Origin: Terriglobia bacterium
Lineage (GTDB): Bacteria; Acidobacteriota; Terriglobia; Terriglobales; Acidobacteriaceae
Direction of reading: 5' to 3'
Assembly (NCBI GenBank): GCA_032252755.1
Contig: JAVUPY010000024.1
Span: 1 to 64,000 of the forward strand
DNA length: 64,000 bases
Within the stretch, counting starts at the first letter, position 1. Every line of letters begins with the position of its first letter. A program made the translations under genes and the position numbers. This document shows positions 33,380-41,873 of the stretch, in pieces. The notes below the pieces were generated by a model that made no database searches, was not told the DNA's origin, and saw only the letters and a list, made by a program, of their open reading frames with translations.

Positions 33380-34921
33380 TCAACGGCATTCGAAGTTGTT
33401 CGCATCCTGGACATCACCGAATCCCTTATATTGTGCATGCTTAGGATAGGGGCACAGGGGACGACTGCGTCCAGGAAAGGCTTTGCCCGTTGCCACAACT
33501 GATTTCGGCGTTGCGCCTTTTTCTACCCAGTCCACCATCGCACTCAGTAAATCAAACTGATCCAATCCCGGGCCGCCGCCGCAATGGGACATTCCTGGGA
33601 CGAAATAAAACTGGCCCCACTTCGACACTGCATCGAGTCCGCCATTGGCCGCTGTCATGTCTCTGAAATAGCCGAACGTATCGAGTGGCGAAAACCATGG
33701 GTCGCTGTCGCCGTGGTAGAAGATGAGTTTCCCACCGTGAGCAGCAAAAGTCGTTAGGTTCGTGGACATCGAATCAACGAGCGGCTGGCCAGCCGCCAGC
33801 GCTTCTTTCTCTACGTCGACGGCCATCGCAGTTGTAGCTGGTCCAAAGATTCCCGGTCCCGGGGAGAGAATTCCACGGATCGGACCAACGGCAGTGATTC
33901 CAGTGTCGTACAGGAACCCAGGATATACCTGGACGCCCTCAGACGTCTTTGGACCACCCATAGCCTTCTTGATCGCTGCAACTTTTCCGCTGCTCAGGCA
34001 AGATTCTGTGTTCTCTCCCTTGCACGTCAGTTCTGCCGGATCGAAATCGCAGTCGAGTGGATCGGAAATCATGCCGTCGACCAGGCCATCTTTGGCATCG
34101 CACCTTTTCAGGAGCGCATCGACGACCAATTTCCGATCATCGTCTGTAATGGACTGAGAAATGATGGGCTTTCCATCATTGTCTTTTGGCGCGATCTGGT
34201 TAAATGCAATGGGAATCCATTTTCCGATCGCCAAGTTGGAGAAGCCGGTGCGCATCGCAGGGTCCCCAGAAATGATGCCGTCGAAAAGCCTCGGATAGCG
34301 CTGCGAAAGAATCATTCCTTCACGGCCGCCCGTGGAACACCCCGCGAAATAAGAATAACGAGCAGGTCTGCCGTAATGCTGTGAGATTAGTTGCTTCGCA
34401 AGCTCTGCCACTTGGGCATTTGCAAGATATGCAAAATCCAGATAGGCCTGCTGGTCCCGCATGAAGTCAAAATCGAATGGGCCTCGGTGGCTTTTGTGAC
34501 CGGTATCTGTGCTGACCACAGCGAATCCCCGGAGGAGTGCTGGCGTACTACCAGCGGCGACGAGCCCAAGCGGCGGCAGCACAACGCCATTTCCCCCGCC
34601 TCCACCCTGCATGAGGAAGTCGCCATTCCATGTATCCGGCATCGCCAAAGCGAAATTGATCCCGAACTCCTCACCCCCAACGCCGGTTCGGCGATTGATT
34701 ACACCATCCACCCGGCAATATGCGGGAAGAGCTGCGCTGTGACCTTGGCCCCATGGATTGGGCTCGGTGGAACCTGCCGCTATCGGCACAGCTTTCGTGA
34801 TCTCAACGCCGGAACTCTTGAATTGTCTTAGGGCAGAGCATGATTTTGCCTGCTGTGCCCAAGAGCAAGTGGACAACCATAAAACTGTTCCAGCAGCAAC
34901 CCAAAGAAAGCGGAGATGCAT
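33380..34921 (-). CDS. Tannase/feruloyl esterase family hydrolase, exported
   Basis: A 513-residue alpha/beta hydrolase with a signal peptide (ending CSWAQQ). It shows the family's CS-D-HC arrangement: the nucleophile Ser preceded by Cys in FAGCSTGGREGM, Asp in YHGDSDPWFSP, and His followed by Cys in PGMSHCGGGPG. The two Cys next to catalytic residues form the typical disulfide. Oxyanion residues lie in FLMQGGGGGNG. Members hydrolyse galloyl, feruloyl or related aromatic esters. It is the last gene of a long leftward esterase/sugar-kinase run, suggesting removal of phenolic acyl groups from a plant-derived sugar ester. Confidence 0.88.
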   Translation of the reverse strand: MHLRFLWVAAGTVLWLSTCSWAQQAKSCSALRQFKSSGVEITKAVPIAAGSTEPNPWGQGHSAALPAYCRVDGVINRRTGVGGEEFGINFALAMPDTWNGDFLMQGGGGGNGVVLPPLGLVAAGSTPALLRGFAVVSTDTGHKSHRGPFDFDFMRDQQAYLDFAYLANAQVAELAKQLISQHYGRPARYSYFAGCSTGGREGMILSQRYPRLFDGIISGDPAMRTGFSNLAIGKWIPIAFNQIAPKDNDGKPIISQSITDDDRKLVVDALLKRCDAKDGLVDGMISDPLDCDFDPAELTCKGENTESCLSSGKVAAIKKAMGGPKTSEGVQVYPGFLYDTGITAVGPIRGILSPGPGIFGPATTAMAVDVEKEALAAGQPLVDSMSTNLTTFAAHGGKLIFYHGDSDPWFSPLDTFGYFRDMTAANGGLDAVSKWGQFYFVPGMSHCGGGPGLDQFDLLSAMVDWVEKGATPKSVVATGKAFPGRSRPLCPYPKHAQYKGFGDVQDANNFECR

Positions 34922-34965
34922 AACGCCTCTCTTTTGGTGAACGAGCGTAGTTGCGCAATCACCTG

Positions 34966-36489
34966 CTACTGCGCAACATGGGTGTTCAGAAAATCGAGTT
35001 GCGCGGCACGCGGATGAGTCTGCATCCCAACCTTCTGATCGAGGATCATCACTGCATCATCGTTTTCCTTATAAGATTTCCAGTCTGGTAACCCGGCGCC
35101 ATTCGGATTGAGCGTTTTGACGAAGTTCGTCCAGTACGACATGACAATGCCTTGTAGTTTGAGGTCGTTCTCCGGAACCGTCGCGTTCCAGTGGCTCAGT
35201 AGCCCGAACACGTATGGAAGTTCTGCACCGTGATCCGCTCCCAAGGTGAGTCCGAGACTTGGCGGCTCACTGTTGTATCCCCCCGTATCTAAGTAGGCGA
35301 AATAATAAAGATAGGCTTTTGCTCCACCTCGAACCACATACCCCGCCAAATTACGCTCCGTGAGCGCAGCTTCGTCCGCGAACTCATGTTGCTGCGATAC
35401 CTTTGCAGACTGGTCGGAGTCGCTCGGATATAGCTTTAGAAACTTGTCGGCATCGGTTCCATAGTCTTTTCGGGCACGCTCCGCGAAGTCACTGGCAGAT
35501 AGCACTGACCGAATGAAATGCTGCCCCTCGTCGGAATTCGACCCCAGAAGCATCGGCAACTTGTTCTGCTTGCCACTCTTGTAGATCGCCTCGATAGACT
35601 CAGGAAAAAACCAGCCGTCGACATTTGGTTCGGGAAACCGGCTGTCTTGTAACAGCTTTTGTGCTGGCATCGCCCTCAGTGCGTCCAGAGAACCGGCACC
35701 CATAGATTTCGCGAACTCGATGCCAGCTTTTTCACTCTCTTCCAGAGACGGCATCTTGGTACGGCCGAATCCCGCTCCAACTCCCCCGCTTTCACTAATT
35801 CCTGCGCGGAAGAGTCCTTTCGCAAGAGGACTGGCCACTAACGCATTTACCGACAATGCTCCTGCGGACTGTCCGAATATCGTGACCTTGTTGGGATCGC
35901 CACCGAAAGCAGCGATGTTGTGGTGTATCCACTTTAGGGCGGCCAGTTCGTCGAGAAAACCGTAATCACCCGAAGCGTGGTGAGGTGACTCCTTCGTAAG
36001 ATCTGGGTGAGCGAAGAAGCCAAGGACGCCCAGGCGATAGTCCAGTGTTACGACAACAATTCCCTTTTTTGCTAGTTCATCGCCGTCGAAGAGAGGCTCG
36101 CGGGCAGCACCAACAACTAGTCCCCCGCCATGAATCCAGACTATGACGGGCAGTGCCGCGCTGCTCGACTTAGCCGGTGTCCAGACGTTCAAATACAAAC
36201 AGTCTTCATTCATCGGAGTGCCCAATTTAGGAAAGTTTTGCGGGCAGCCCTCTGTGAAGTGGTCAGCCTTGCGCACTCCTTGCCAATGCTTGGCAGGGCG
36301 GGGTGCCGCCCACCGCAATTTCCCGACGGGCGGTGCGGCATACGGTATCCCTTTGAATGCAGTTATCGCTGCGTCTTTTCCCGGAACTCCGCTCACAAGC
36401 CCGCTTTCCGTACGCACCGGTTGCTTCAGTTGTGCGAAAGAGCAGGTGACCAGAGCAGTTGTGAGTAAAACCACCGAGCACTTTCTCAT
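34966..36489 (-). CDS. Type B carboxylesterase, exported
   Basis: A 507-residue carboxylesterase/lipase family protein with a signal peptide (KCSVVLLTTALVTCSFAQ). Motifs include FKGIPYAAPPVGKLRW, EDCLYLNVWTP and the oxyanion loop VWIHGGGLVVGA. The nucleophile Ser lies in IFGQSAGALSVN, Glu in LGSNSDEGQHF and His in GADHGAELPYVFG, a complete triad. It hydrolyses carboxylic esters with broad specificity. It is 44 bases upstream of the tannase-family gene and probably in the same transcript, one of five esterases of different fold families in this locus. Confidence 0.88.
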   Translation of the reverse strand: MRKCSVVLLTTALVTCSFAQLKQPVRTESGLVSGVPGKDAAITAFKGIPYAAPPVGKLRWAAPRPAKHWQGVRKADHFTEGCPQNFPKLGTPMNEDCLYLNVWTPAKSSSAALPVIVWIHGGGLVVGAAREPLFDGDELAKKGIVVVTLDYRLGVLGFFAHPDLTKESPHHASGDYGFLDELAALKWIHHNIAAFGGDPNKVTIFGQSAGALSVNALVASPLAKGLFRAGISESGGVGAGFGRTKMPSLEESEKAGIEFAKSMGAGSLDALRAMPAQKLLQDSRFPEPNVDGWFFPESIEAIYKSGKQNKLPMLLGSNSDEGQHFIRSVLSASDFAERARKDYGTDADKFLKLYPSDSDQSAKVSQQHEFADEAALTERNLAGYVVRGGAKAYLYYFAYLDTGGYNSEPPSLGLTLGADHGAELPYVFGLLSHWNATVPENDLKLQGIVMSYWTNFVKTLNPNGAGLPDWKSYKENDDAVMILDQKVGMQTHPRAAQLDFLNTHVAQ

Positions 36490-36526
36490 CTGCCTCCCTG
36501 TCTTGACCAGTCTGATGCGAGGTGTT

Positions 36527-37495
36527 TCACGGCGCCTCCTGTTCGGTCGCCTTTGCCGCGGTACCGCCCAGAAGATCCGCTTCTGAAGGAATCTCGACGC
36601 CTGTCAAGATGTTGTGCAGCTGCGTTGGGCTAATTGGCGGGGTTGCGCCAGTCTGCGTCGCGACCCACGATGCGAATCGATTGGCAGCTTGACTCATCTC
36701 CTCCAAACTGCGACCACGCAGGTACTCATGAGCAAGACAGGCGGTAAAAGCGTCACCTGCACCGACAGAGTCGGCAACCTTCACGTGAAAACCAGCATGT
36801 GCCACCGTCTGGTCGGCCGAGATTAGCAAACTGCCGCGAGCGCCCCTGGTTACACAAACCAACCGCAAAGCACACTCGCGCAGCAACCGTTTTGCAAGCG
36901 TTTCGTCGCTACCCGCGCCCAAGGTGAATAATGATGAGACCTCAAACAACTCGTGTTCATTGAGCTTAAGGATGTGGGCGTGCCGGAATGATTTCCTCAG
37001 TAGTTCCAAGTTGTAGAACGACTGGCGCAGGTTGACGTCGCATATGCGTAGCGCGTCTTCGGGTGCATTCTGCAGGAAGCGCTCGATAGTGGCAGCAGAC
37101 GTTGGCGCTCGCTGGGCCAGTGAACCAAAGCAGATTACATCGGCTTTTCCAGAGAGTTCATCCCATTCTGGCGTCCATTGCAGAAAATCCCAAGAGACAA
37201 ACTCACTGATGGTAAAAGTTGGCTGGCCGTCACGATCAATAACCACACTGGCAGTTCCGGTTTTATGTTCAGGGTCGCTCTGAAGATGCGCAGTGTTGAG
37301 CCCAAGTCCTTCCATGACCTTGCGGGCCTCGCGGCCAAGATCATCTTCACCAACTCGGCTCGCAACGATCCCCTGATCCCCCAGCACATTGGTCATGTAA
37401 GCGAAATTCGCGGGTGCACCGCCCAGGACTTTTCCCGACGGCAATATGTCCCATAGCACTTCTCCCAACCCGACCATGAGCGCTGGTTTTGTCAT
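36527..37495 (-). CDS. PfkB family carbohydrate kinase, probably fructokinase
   Basis: A 322-residue ribokinase-fold kinase. The N-terminal motif is GEVLWDILPSGKVLGGAPANFAYM (sugar binding, 'GGAPAN'). A lid region contains GTASVVIDRDGQPTF, and the C-terminal catalytic motif is DSVGAGDAFTACLAHE with its anion hole and catalytic Asp. The start at 37495 is preferred because it gives the standard N terminus; a longer frame runs into the intergenic gap. The sequence resembles fructokinases of Bacteroidetes and Acidobacteria. It would phosphorylate the fructose released by the sucrose phosphorylase encoded 11 kb away in the same locus. Specificity is inferred. Confidence 0.82.
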   Translation of the reverse strand: MTKPALMVGLGEVLWDILPSGKVLGGAPANFAYMTNVLGDQGIVASRVGEDDLGREARKVMEGLGLNTAHLQSDPEHKTGTASVVIDRDGQPTFTISEFVSWDFLQWTPEWDELSGKADVICFGSLAQRAPTSAATIERFLQNAPEDALRICDVNLRQSFYNLELLRKSFRHAHILKLNEHELFEVSSLFTLGAGSDETLAKRLLRECALRLVCVTRGARGSLLISADQTVAHAGFHVKVADSVGAGDAFTACLAHEYLRGRSLEEMSQAANRFASWVATQTGATPPISPTQLHNILTGVEIPSEADLLGGTAAKATEQEAP

Positions 37496-37530
37496 CCGTT
37501 CGTCCCCAACACCGGCTTCAGACCTAACTC

Positions 37531-38715
37531 TCACTGAAATAGCCTGGGCGCAAAGTCGGCGAGGTACTTGCGCCACACCGTCCAGACATGTGACCCGGAA
37601 CTCACAACCCAGACATGTTTGATCCCAGCTTTCTCCAGATTCTCGTGCGATTCATGGACGGCGTTGAAGAGAAAATCGTCACTCCCGATTCCAAGCCACA
37701 GAAGCCGAAGCTGTCGATTTACTTTGGCCGGATCGGCCAAGACGCCGTCATAGTCCTTCTTGGTGTCCGTTATGGCAATGGCAGGACTGAAGGCACCGAT
37801 ATACGCAAACGTATCGAGGTGATTTAGTCCCACGCGCATGGCCTGAGCTCCCCCCATCGAGAGTCCGGCCAACGCCCTGTGAGTGCGGTCAGGTATCGTC
37901 CGGTAATGCGCATCGATGAATGGAATGAGATCGCTTGTCAGAATCTTGTCGAACGTTGTGTAACGTTCATCCATGAAGAAGTGCGACACCGCTCGTGGAG
38001 GTGGCGGTGCGGCCTTGTCGGCCCCGTGTGGAGGCGGGGGTGGCGGCTCAAAGTGGACATCCGTCATACCGTTCTCATTGACGATGATCATCGGCTTGGC
38101 TTTCCCCGCCGCGATCAGGTTGTCCAATATGAAGTTTTCGTGCCCCTGATCGCTCCAGCCTGCCTCGTCTTCGCCCCATCCATGCTGCAGATACAAAACT
38201 GGATAGCGCCTACTAGAGCTGTCATACCCCGGCGGCGTATACACAAAGATTCTTCTGGTCTGTCCTGTTGTCTTAGAGAAGTACCACTCCGTGCGGACCG
38301 TACCATGCGGTACATCCTTAACCGCAAAGAAATCTGATTCGGGGCCCGGAACCTCCAGTCCGCTGACTTCCTTCCTAGCGGCGAAGAACACCCTGCTTCC
38401 GGGATCATTGGAGGCAAAACCATCCGCAGAGATCGCGTAGTAATGGAACCCAGGCAGCAGAGGCTTGGTTGTTACCTCCCAAATTCCATCGGCGCCTTTG
38501 ACCATGTCATAGGTGGATTGCCCCAACTCCATCAGTAATTGTACTTTCTGCGCTTGATCGGCCTGCACTCGGAAGGTCACGCTCCGGTCCGGGTTGATGC
38601 GTGGGAACTGCGCGCCGGGAATGTTCGTCGAGGCCGGATGTGAACCAGGGCTCTGTGCCCAGCATGTGGCGATTAAAAGCGCGATCAGTACGATTGTTTG
38701 TCCGAGTTTACGCAT
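37531..38715 (-). CDS. Esterase D-type (feruloyl/acetyl xylan) esterase with N-terminal E-set domain
   Basis: A 394-residue exported protein with a signal peptide (GQTIVLIALLIATCWAQS). A CBM48/E-set-like N-terminal domain spans about residues 30-120 (VTFRVQADQAQKVQLLME; LPGFHYYAISADG). An esterase D domain follows, with YPVLYLQHGWGEDEAGWS, the nucleophile in ALAGLSMGGAQAMRV, and a terminal His in SSGSHVWTVWRKYL. A Pro-rich insert (PPPPPPHGADKAAPPPPRA) lies near residue 228. The architecture is that of CE1 enzymes releasing ferulic or acetyl groups from plant glycans. Confidence 0.85.
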   Translation of the reverse strand: MRKLGQTIVLIALLIATCWAQSPGSHPASTNIPGAQFPRINPDRSVTFRVQADQAQKVQLLMELGQSTYDMVKGADGIWEVTTKPLLPGFHYYAISADGFASNDPGSRVFFAARKEVSGLEVPGPESDFFAVKDVPHGTVRTEWYFSKTTGQTRRIFVYTPPGYDSSSRRYPVLYLQHGWGEDEAGWSDQGHENFILDNLIAAGKAKPMIIVNENGMTDVHFEPPPPPPHGADKAAPPPPRAVSHFFMDERYTTFDKILTSDLIPFIDAHYRTIPDRTHRALAGLSMGGAQAMRVGLNHLDTFAYIGAFSPAIAITDTKKDYDGVLADPAKVNRQLRLLWLGIGSDDFLFNAVHESHENLEKAGIKHVWVVSSGSHVWTVWRKYLADFAPRLFQ

Positions 38716-38738
38716 TCTTTCTTTTCGACCCCCGCTTT

Positions 38739-40055
38739 CTAATGTCCGGAACTACCGCGTCGTACTTGGGCGCGTTTTGTAGTGGTGAGCGTCGAGAGAT
38801 TGATTGCACCGACCATCGCCTTATAACCTGCGGCGCTGGGGTGGAGATGATCACCGGATTGATAGTCTTCACGGAAGCGCGACGGATGACTCGGATCTCG
38901 CACAGCGGCATCAAAGTCGAACACTCCATCAAAGGCGCCACTGGTGCGGATCCAGTGGTTCACCGCTTCGCGCGTCGCTTCGCCTTCCGCCGTGTAGTAA
39001 TCGGCCCCCTCGAACGGCGTCAGCGTGGCCCCGAATACCCTGATTCCGTGTTGATGAGCGCGTTCGATGATCTGCTGTAATCCGGCGATTATGTCTTCTG
39101 CGCTCACCACCTGGTGAGCAAACGGCAACTCCTTAGGAGTACTGCCATCCTTGGACGGACGTGGCTTTATGTTTGGCCATCCGATGTCGTTGATGCCTTC
39201 AAGGACAATGAGATCAACAACTCCAGGTTGCGCCAGTACGTCTCGGTCGAAGCGCGCAAGCGCACTGACTCCGGCGCCATCATGCAATACACGATTCCCT
39301 CCGATGCCCTCGTTAAGGACGGCAAAAGTCGTGGCACCCTTCTCGGCATCTCCCATGCGTTTCGCCAGAGTGTCTGGCCAATCAGTGTAATCGCCTTGCT
39401 TGGCACCAACTCCATCCGTAATGGAGTCTCCAAAAGCTACAATCGCCGCGTTCCGTTTTGGCGCCCATACCTCAAGATCGGACAGAAAGTACCATGAGGT
39501 GGTTGTGGTCGCATCTGGCAGTTCGGGCTTTGCTGTGAAATCGCCTGTTCCCGAAATGTACGTTTCGTGTTGTGCCCAGAAATGCACCGTCGAAGAGTTT
39601 GTTTTCTCGGGAAAATAGAGACTGACGGCAACTTCCGCGAATGGAGAGACTTTTAGCTCGACCGGGTCACTTAAGATCGGTGCACCTGGGGGAATCGTCA
39701 CCGTTTTTCTTCCGCTAAAGGTCAGTTCATGATCCGAACCAGGCACAATCTTTGGACCCTGCGCTACTAATGCAATGTGGGCGGCACCGATAGTGAGTCC
39801 CGTACTTCCGAATTGATTCGACAAGCGTACTCGCACGCGATCACCACCCATGGTGGGGCGCACCACCATGCGAACAGTCTGATTATCAAAGACTGGGGAC
39901 GGAGGAAGTCCCGGAAATGGTAGCGGTGTATGTACGGCGGTACTCCAGGCGCTCACCCAATGGCCATCAGCCTTCGATCGCTGAGCCGGCGCCGCTGCGC
40001 TTAGAATGAGGATTAGACTGCAAATGAGTACCGGTACGGATTTCGTTCTCTTCAC
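38739..40055 (-). CDS. SGNH/GDSL hydrolase, exported
   Basis: A 438-residue protein with a signal peptide (VPVLICSLILILSAAAPAQ). A beta-rich N-terminal domain covers about residues 30-200. The SGNH domain carries IVAFGDSITDGVG (Ser), EGIGGNR (Gly), VLEGINDIGWP (Asn) and GDHLHPSAAGY (Asp/His). SGNH enzymes remove acetyl or other acyl groups from sugars, polysaccharides and lipids. It precedes the feruloyl-esterase-type gene by 23 bases. A second, separate transcription unit is unlikely because no terminator is visible in the gap. Confidence 0.88.
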   Translation of the reverse strand: MKRTKSVPVLICSLILILSAAAPAQRSKADGHWVSAWSTAVHTPLPFPGLPPSPVFDNQTVRMVVRPTMGGDRVRVRLSNQFGSTGLTIGAAHIALVAQGPKIVPGSDHELTFSGRKTVTIPPGAPILSDPVELKVSPFAEVAVSLYFPEKTNSSTVHFWAQHETYISGTGDFTAKPELPDATTTTSWYFLSDLEVWAPKRNAAIVAFGDSITDGVGAKQGDYTDWPDTLAKRMGDAEKGATTFAVLNEGIGGNRVLHDGAGVSALARFDRDVLAQPGVVDLIVLEGINDIGWPNIKPRPSKDGSTPKELPFAHQVVSAEDIIAGLQQIIERAHQHGIRVFGATLTPFEGADYYTAEGEATREAVNHWIRTSGAFDGVFDFDAAVRDPSHPSRFREDYQSGDHLHPSAAGYKAMVGAINLSTLTTTKRAQVRRGSSGH

Positions 40056-40086
40056 TGGTTCTCCTATTCACGAAAATTGATGTTCG

Positions 40087-40980
40087 TCACGCCGGGATCC
40101 AAAACGGATCACCCGATTCAATAAACTTGATCGGCACTTCGCTGACAAATGTTCTCAACCAGCGAGCGCACTCCTCCATTCCGGCTTCTTCGCCGGCCTC
40201 GTGTGGCAACTGAATGAGTGCTTTCTTCTCACCCGCTGCGATCGCGTCTCGAACGTACTCGGCCGCTTCCCACTCCCTGCATTCGAATACAAGGAGGACG
40301 TCCACTTTGGGGAGGACTTCCATGCATTGCGTAATGTAATGGCCCGCATTGCCAACGCGGCTGACTCTCAAATTGGGATCGCCGACAAGCCGTATGCTGC
40401 GCGTTCCCAACCTTCGACGCATCTCCTCGGCCAACTCTCGGAAGGTAGTCTCAGGGATGACGTACTCATGCGAGAACGGGGTCGCGCCTTTGACGGCATA
40501 GTTCTCCCAACCCATCGCCTTGTCCCACCCCAGGAAGATTCCGTCCGGACGATGCGCATGCCAGTGATCGTGAAACCGCCAAACTACAAGCTTGTTCTTG
40601 TAAAGGAAATCCAGCTTCTCATGATAGAGCGGGTCGTCTCTCAGGACAGAGACCACATCCGCGGCGCTCCAGAACGTGGGTTCATGAGTGATTACGAAGT
40701 TGTTCCCTGCCTTCACCGAGCGCTCCAGCAGATCAAATGTAGACATGAAAGTGGTCGTGATTCCGGTAATTGGGGCATCCGGATCACCGACCTTGAAATC
40801 ATCGGCCGTCGGAGTAAACCAGGGCACACCCACGTTTTTGTGAATACGCGACACCACTTCGCGAGCAGTAAGCGTCGCTGACGAGTGTAACCATTCCGCT
40901 TGCATCAACGCGGGCGCCAAAAGCAAGCCGGTGCCAGCAACCTGGCAAAAACGACGCCGCGTTACGGTCCTCTCATCCAT
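40087..40980 (-). CDS. NIF3-like metal-centre protein with Tat signal
   Basis: A 297-residue protein of the NIF3 (DUF34) fold. It has a twin-arginine leader (TRRRFCQVAGTGLLLAPALMQA), suggesting folded export with a bound cofactor. Probable dinuclear-metal ligands are His99/Glu100 in VITHEPTFW, the cluster His137-His143 in RFHDHWHAHR, and His260/Glu264 in LPHEAGEEAG. NIF3 proteins are widespread metal-binding hydrolase-like proteins of poorly defined activity. The gene is ten bases from its paralogue (next entry). An extracytoplasmic NIF3 in an esterase locus is unusual. Confidence 0.75.
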   Translation of the reverse strand: MDERTVTRRRFCQVAGTGLLLAPALMQAEWLHSSATLTAREVVSRIHKNVGVPWFTPTADDFKVGDPDAPITGITTTFMSTFDLLERSVKAGNNFVITHEPTFWSAADVVSVLRDDPLYHEKLDFLYKNKLVVWRFHDHWHAHRPDGIFLGWDKAMGWENYAVKGATPFSHEYVIPETTFRELAEEMRRRLGTRSIRLVGDPNLRVSRVGNAGHYITQCMEVLPKVDVLLVFECREWEAAEYVRDAIAAGEKKALIQLPHEAGEEAGMEECARWLRTFVSEVPIKFIESGDPFWIPA

Positions 40981-40989
40981 GGTTCACCC

Positions 40990-41856
40990 CTAAGTCAATG
41001 TCCAGAACGGCTCACCGGCGGGGATCCATTCGATCGGAACTTCCGAAACAAAGGTCTTTAACCACGTCGCGACTTCGCCACTGCCGGGATCTTCCGACGC
41101 CTCGTCGCCAATCAGAAGCAGGCCTTTTGTTTTCTGGGCTGTTACGAGGTCCTGGAAATACGGAGCCGCTTCCCACTCAACAGCATCTCCCGCGATCACG
41201 GCATCCACGCTCGGTTCGGTGAGGATGCGTTCGGCGTCAGCGACCAGCAAGAGACCGTGGGTTAGTGCCACCTTGCGAACGATGGAGTTGGCAGCACCAA
41301 TGACGCGAACCGCCTTGATTTTCAGCTTGTTCTGGACTTCCTGCGCTAGGCCATTCAACGAGGTCGCAGGCAGTTGGAAATAGACATTCTCAGGTTCGTA
41401 TGGCTCCGTGCCGCTCCTCCCAGCGGTGTGAAACTGATCCCATCCGAGTGCACGTGTAAGGCCTCTCAGTTGTCCGTCCGAGGGCCGCGCATCCCAGTTA
41501 TCAAAGAAGCGGATAATTACGAGGTTGTTCTGCGCTATGAACTCCCTCTTCGCGACACAGACTGCATCGTTGTCGGTCAACTGCTTAGGAGGTGCAGGAC
41601 CGTTCCTCCAGAACAAAGGTGCGCGCTCGCCACGACTGTAGAACGGAGCCTCGCGGCAGACGATCGTGTTCTTGCCCGAATCGACAGCTCGCTTCAGGAC
41701 CTGCAAGGAGGGCGCGTATGTGGTCACGATGCCGGTTACCGTCGCTTCGGGATTCCCGAACAGAATACCGTCGGAGAATCCATCGGAGCGCTGGCTCTGC
41801 CATGGAACTCCCACATTCTTCTGAATCCGATCGAGCAATCCCTGTGCGCTGATCAT
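40990..41856 (-). CDS. NIF3-like paralogue lacking the metal-binding histidines and the Tat leader
   Basis: A 288-residue protein clearly homologous to the following gene: both have IQKNVGVPW / IHKNVGVPW, TYAPSLQVLKRAVDSGKN / TFMSTFDLLERSVKAGNN, and TFVSEVPI near the end. It has no export signal. At each position where the Tat copy has metal-ligand candidates it differs: HEPTFW becomes REAPFY, FHDHWHAH becomes FFDNWDAR, and HEAGEEAG becomes DEASEDPG. It may be a pseudo-enzyme partner or regulatory subunit. The ATG at 41856 is the first in frame and lies 17 bases after the alpha/beta hydrolase stop, so the three genes are probably co-transcribed. Confidence 0.7.
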   Translation of the reverse strand: MISAQGLLDRIQKNVGVPWQSQRSDGFSDGILFGNPEATVTGIVTTYAPSLQVLKRAVDSGKNTIVCREAPFYSRGERAPLFWRNGPAPPKQLTDNDAVCVAKREFIAQNNLVIIRFFDNWDARPSDGQLRGLTRALGWDQFHTAGRSGTEPYEPENVYFQLPATSLNGLAQEVQNKLKIKAVRVIGAANSIVRKVALTHGLLLVADAERILTEPSVDAVIAGDAVEWEAAPYFQDLVTAQKTKGLLLIGDEASEDPGSGEVATWLKTFVSEVPIEWIPAGEPFWTLT

Positions 41857-41873
41857 CCGGAATGCCTGCCCCC

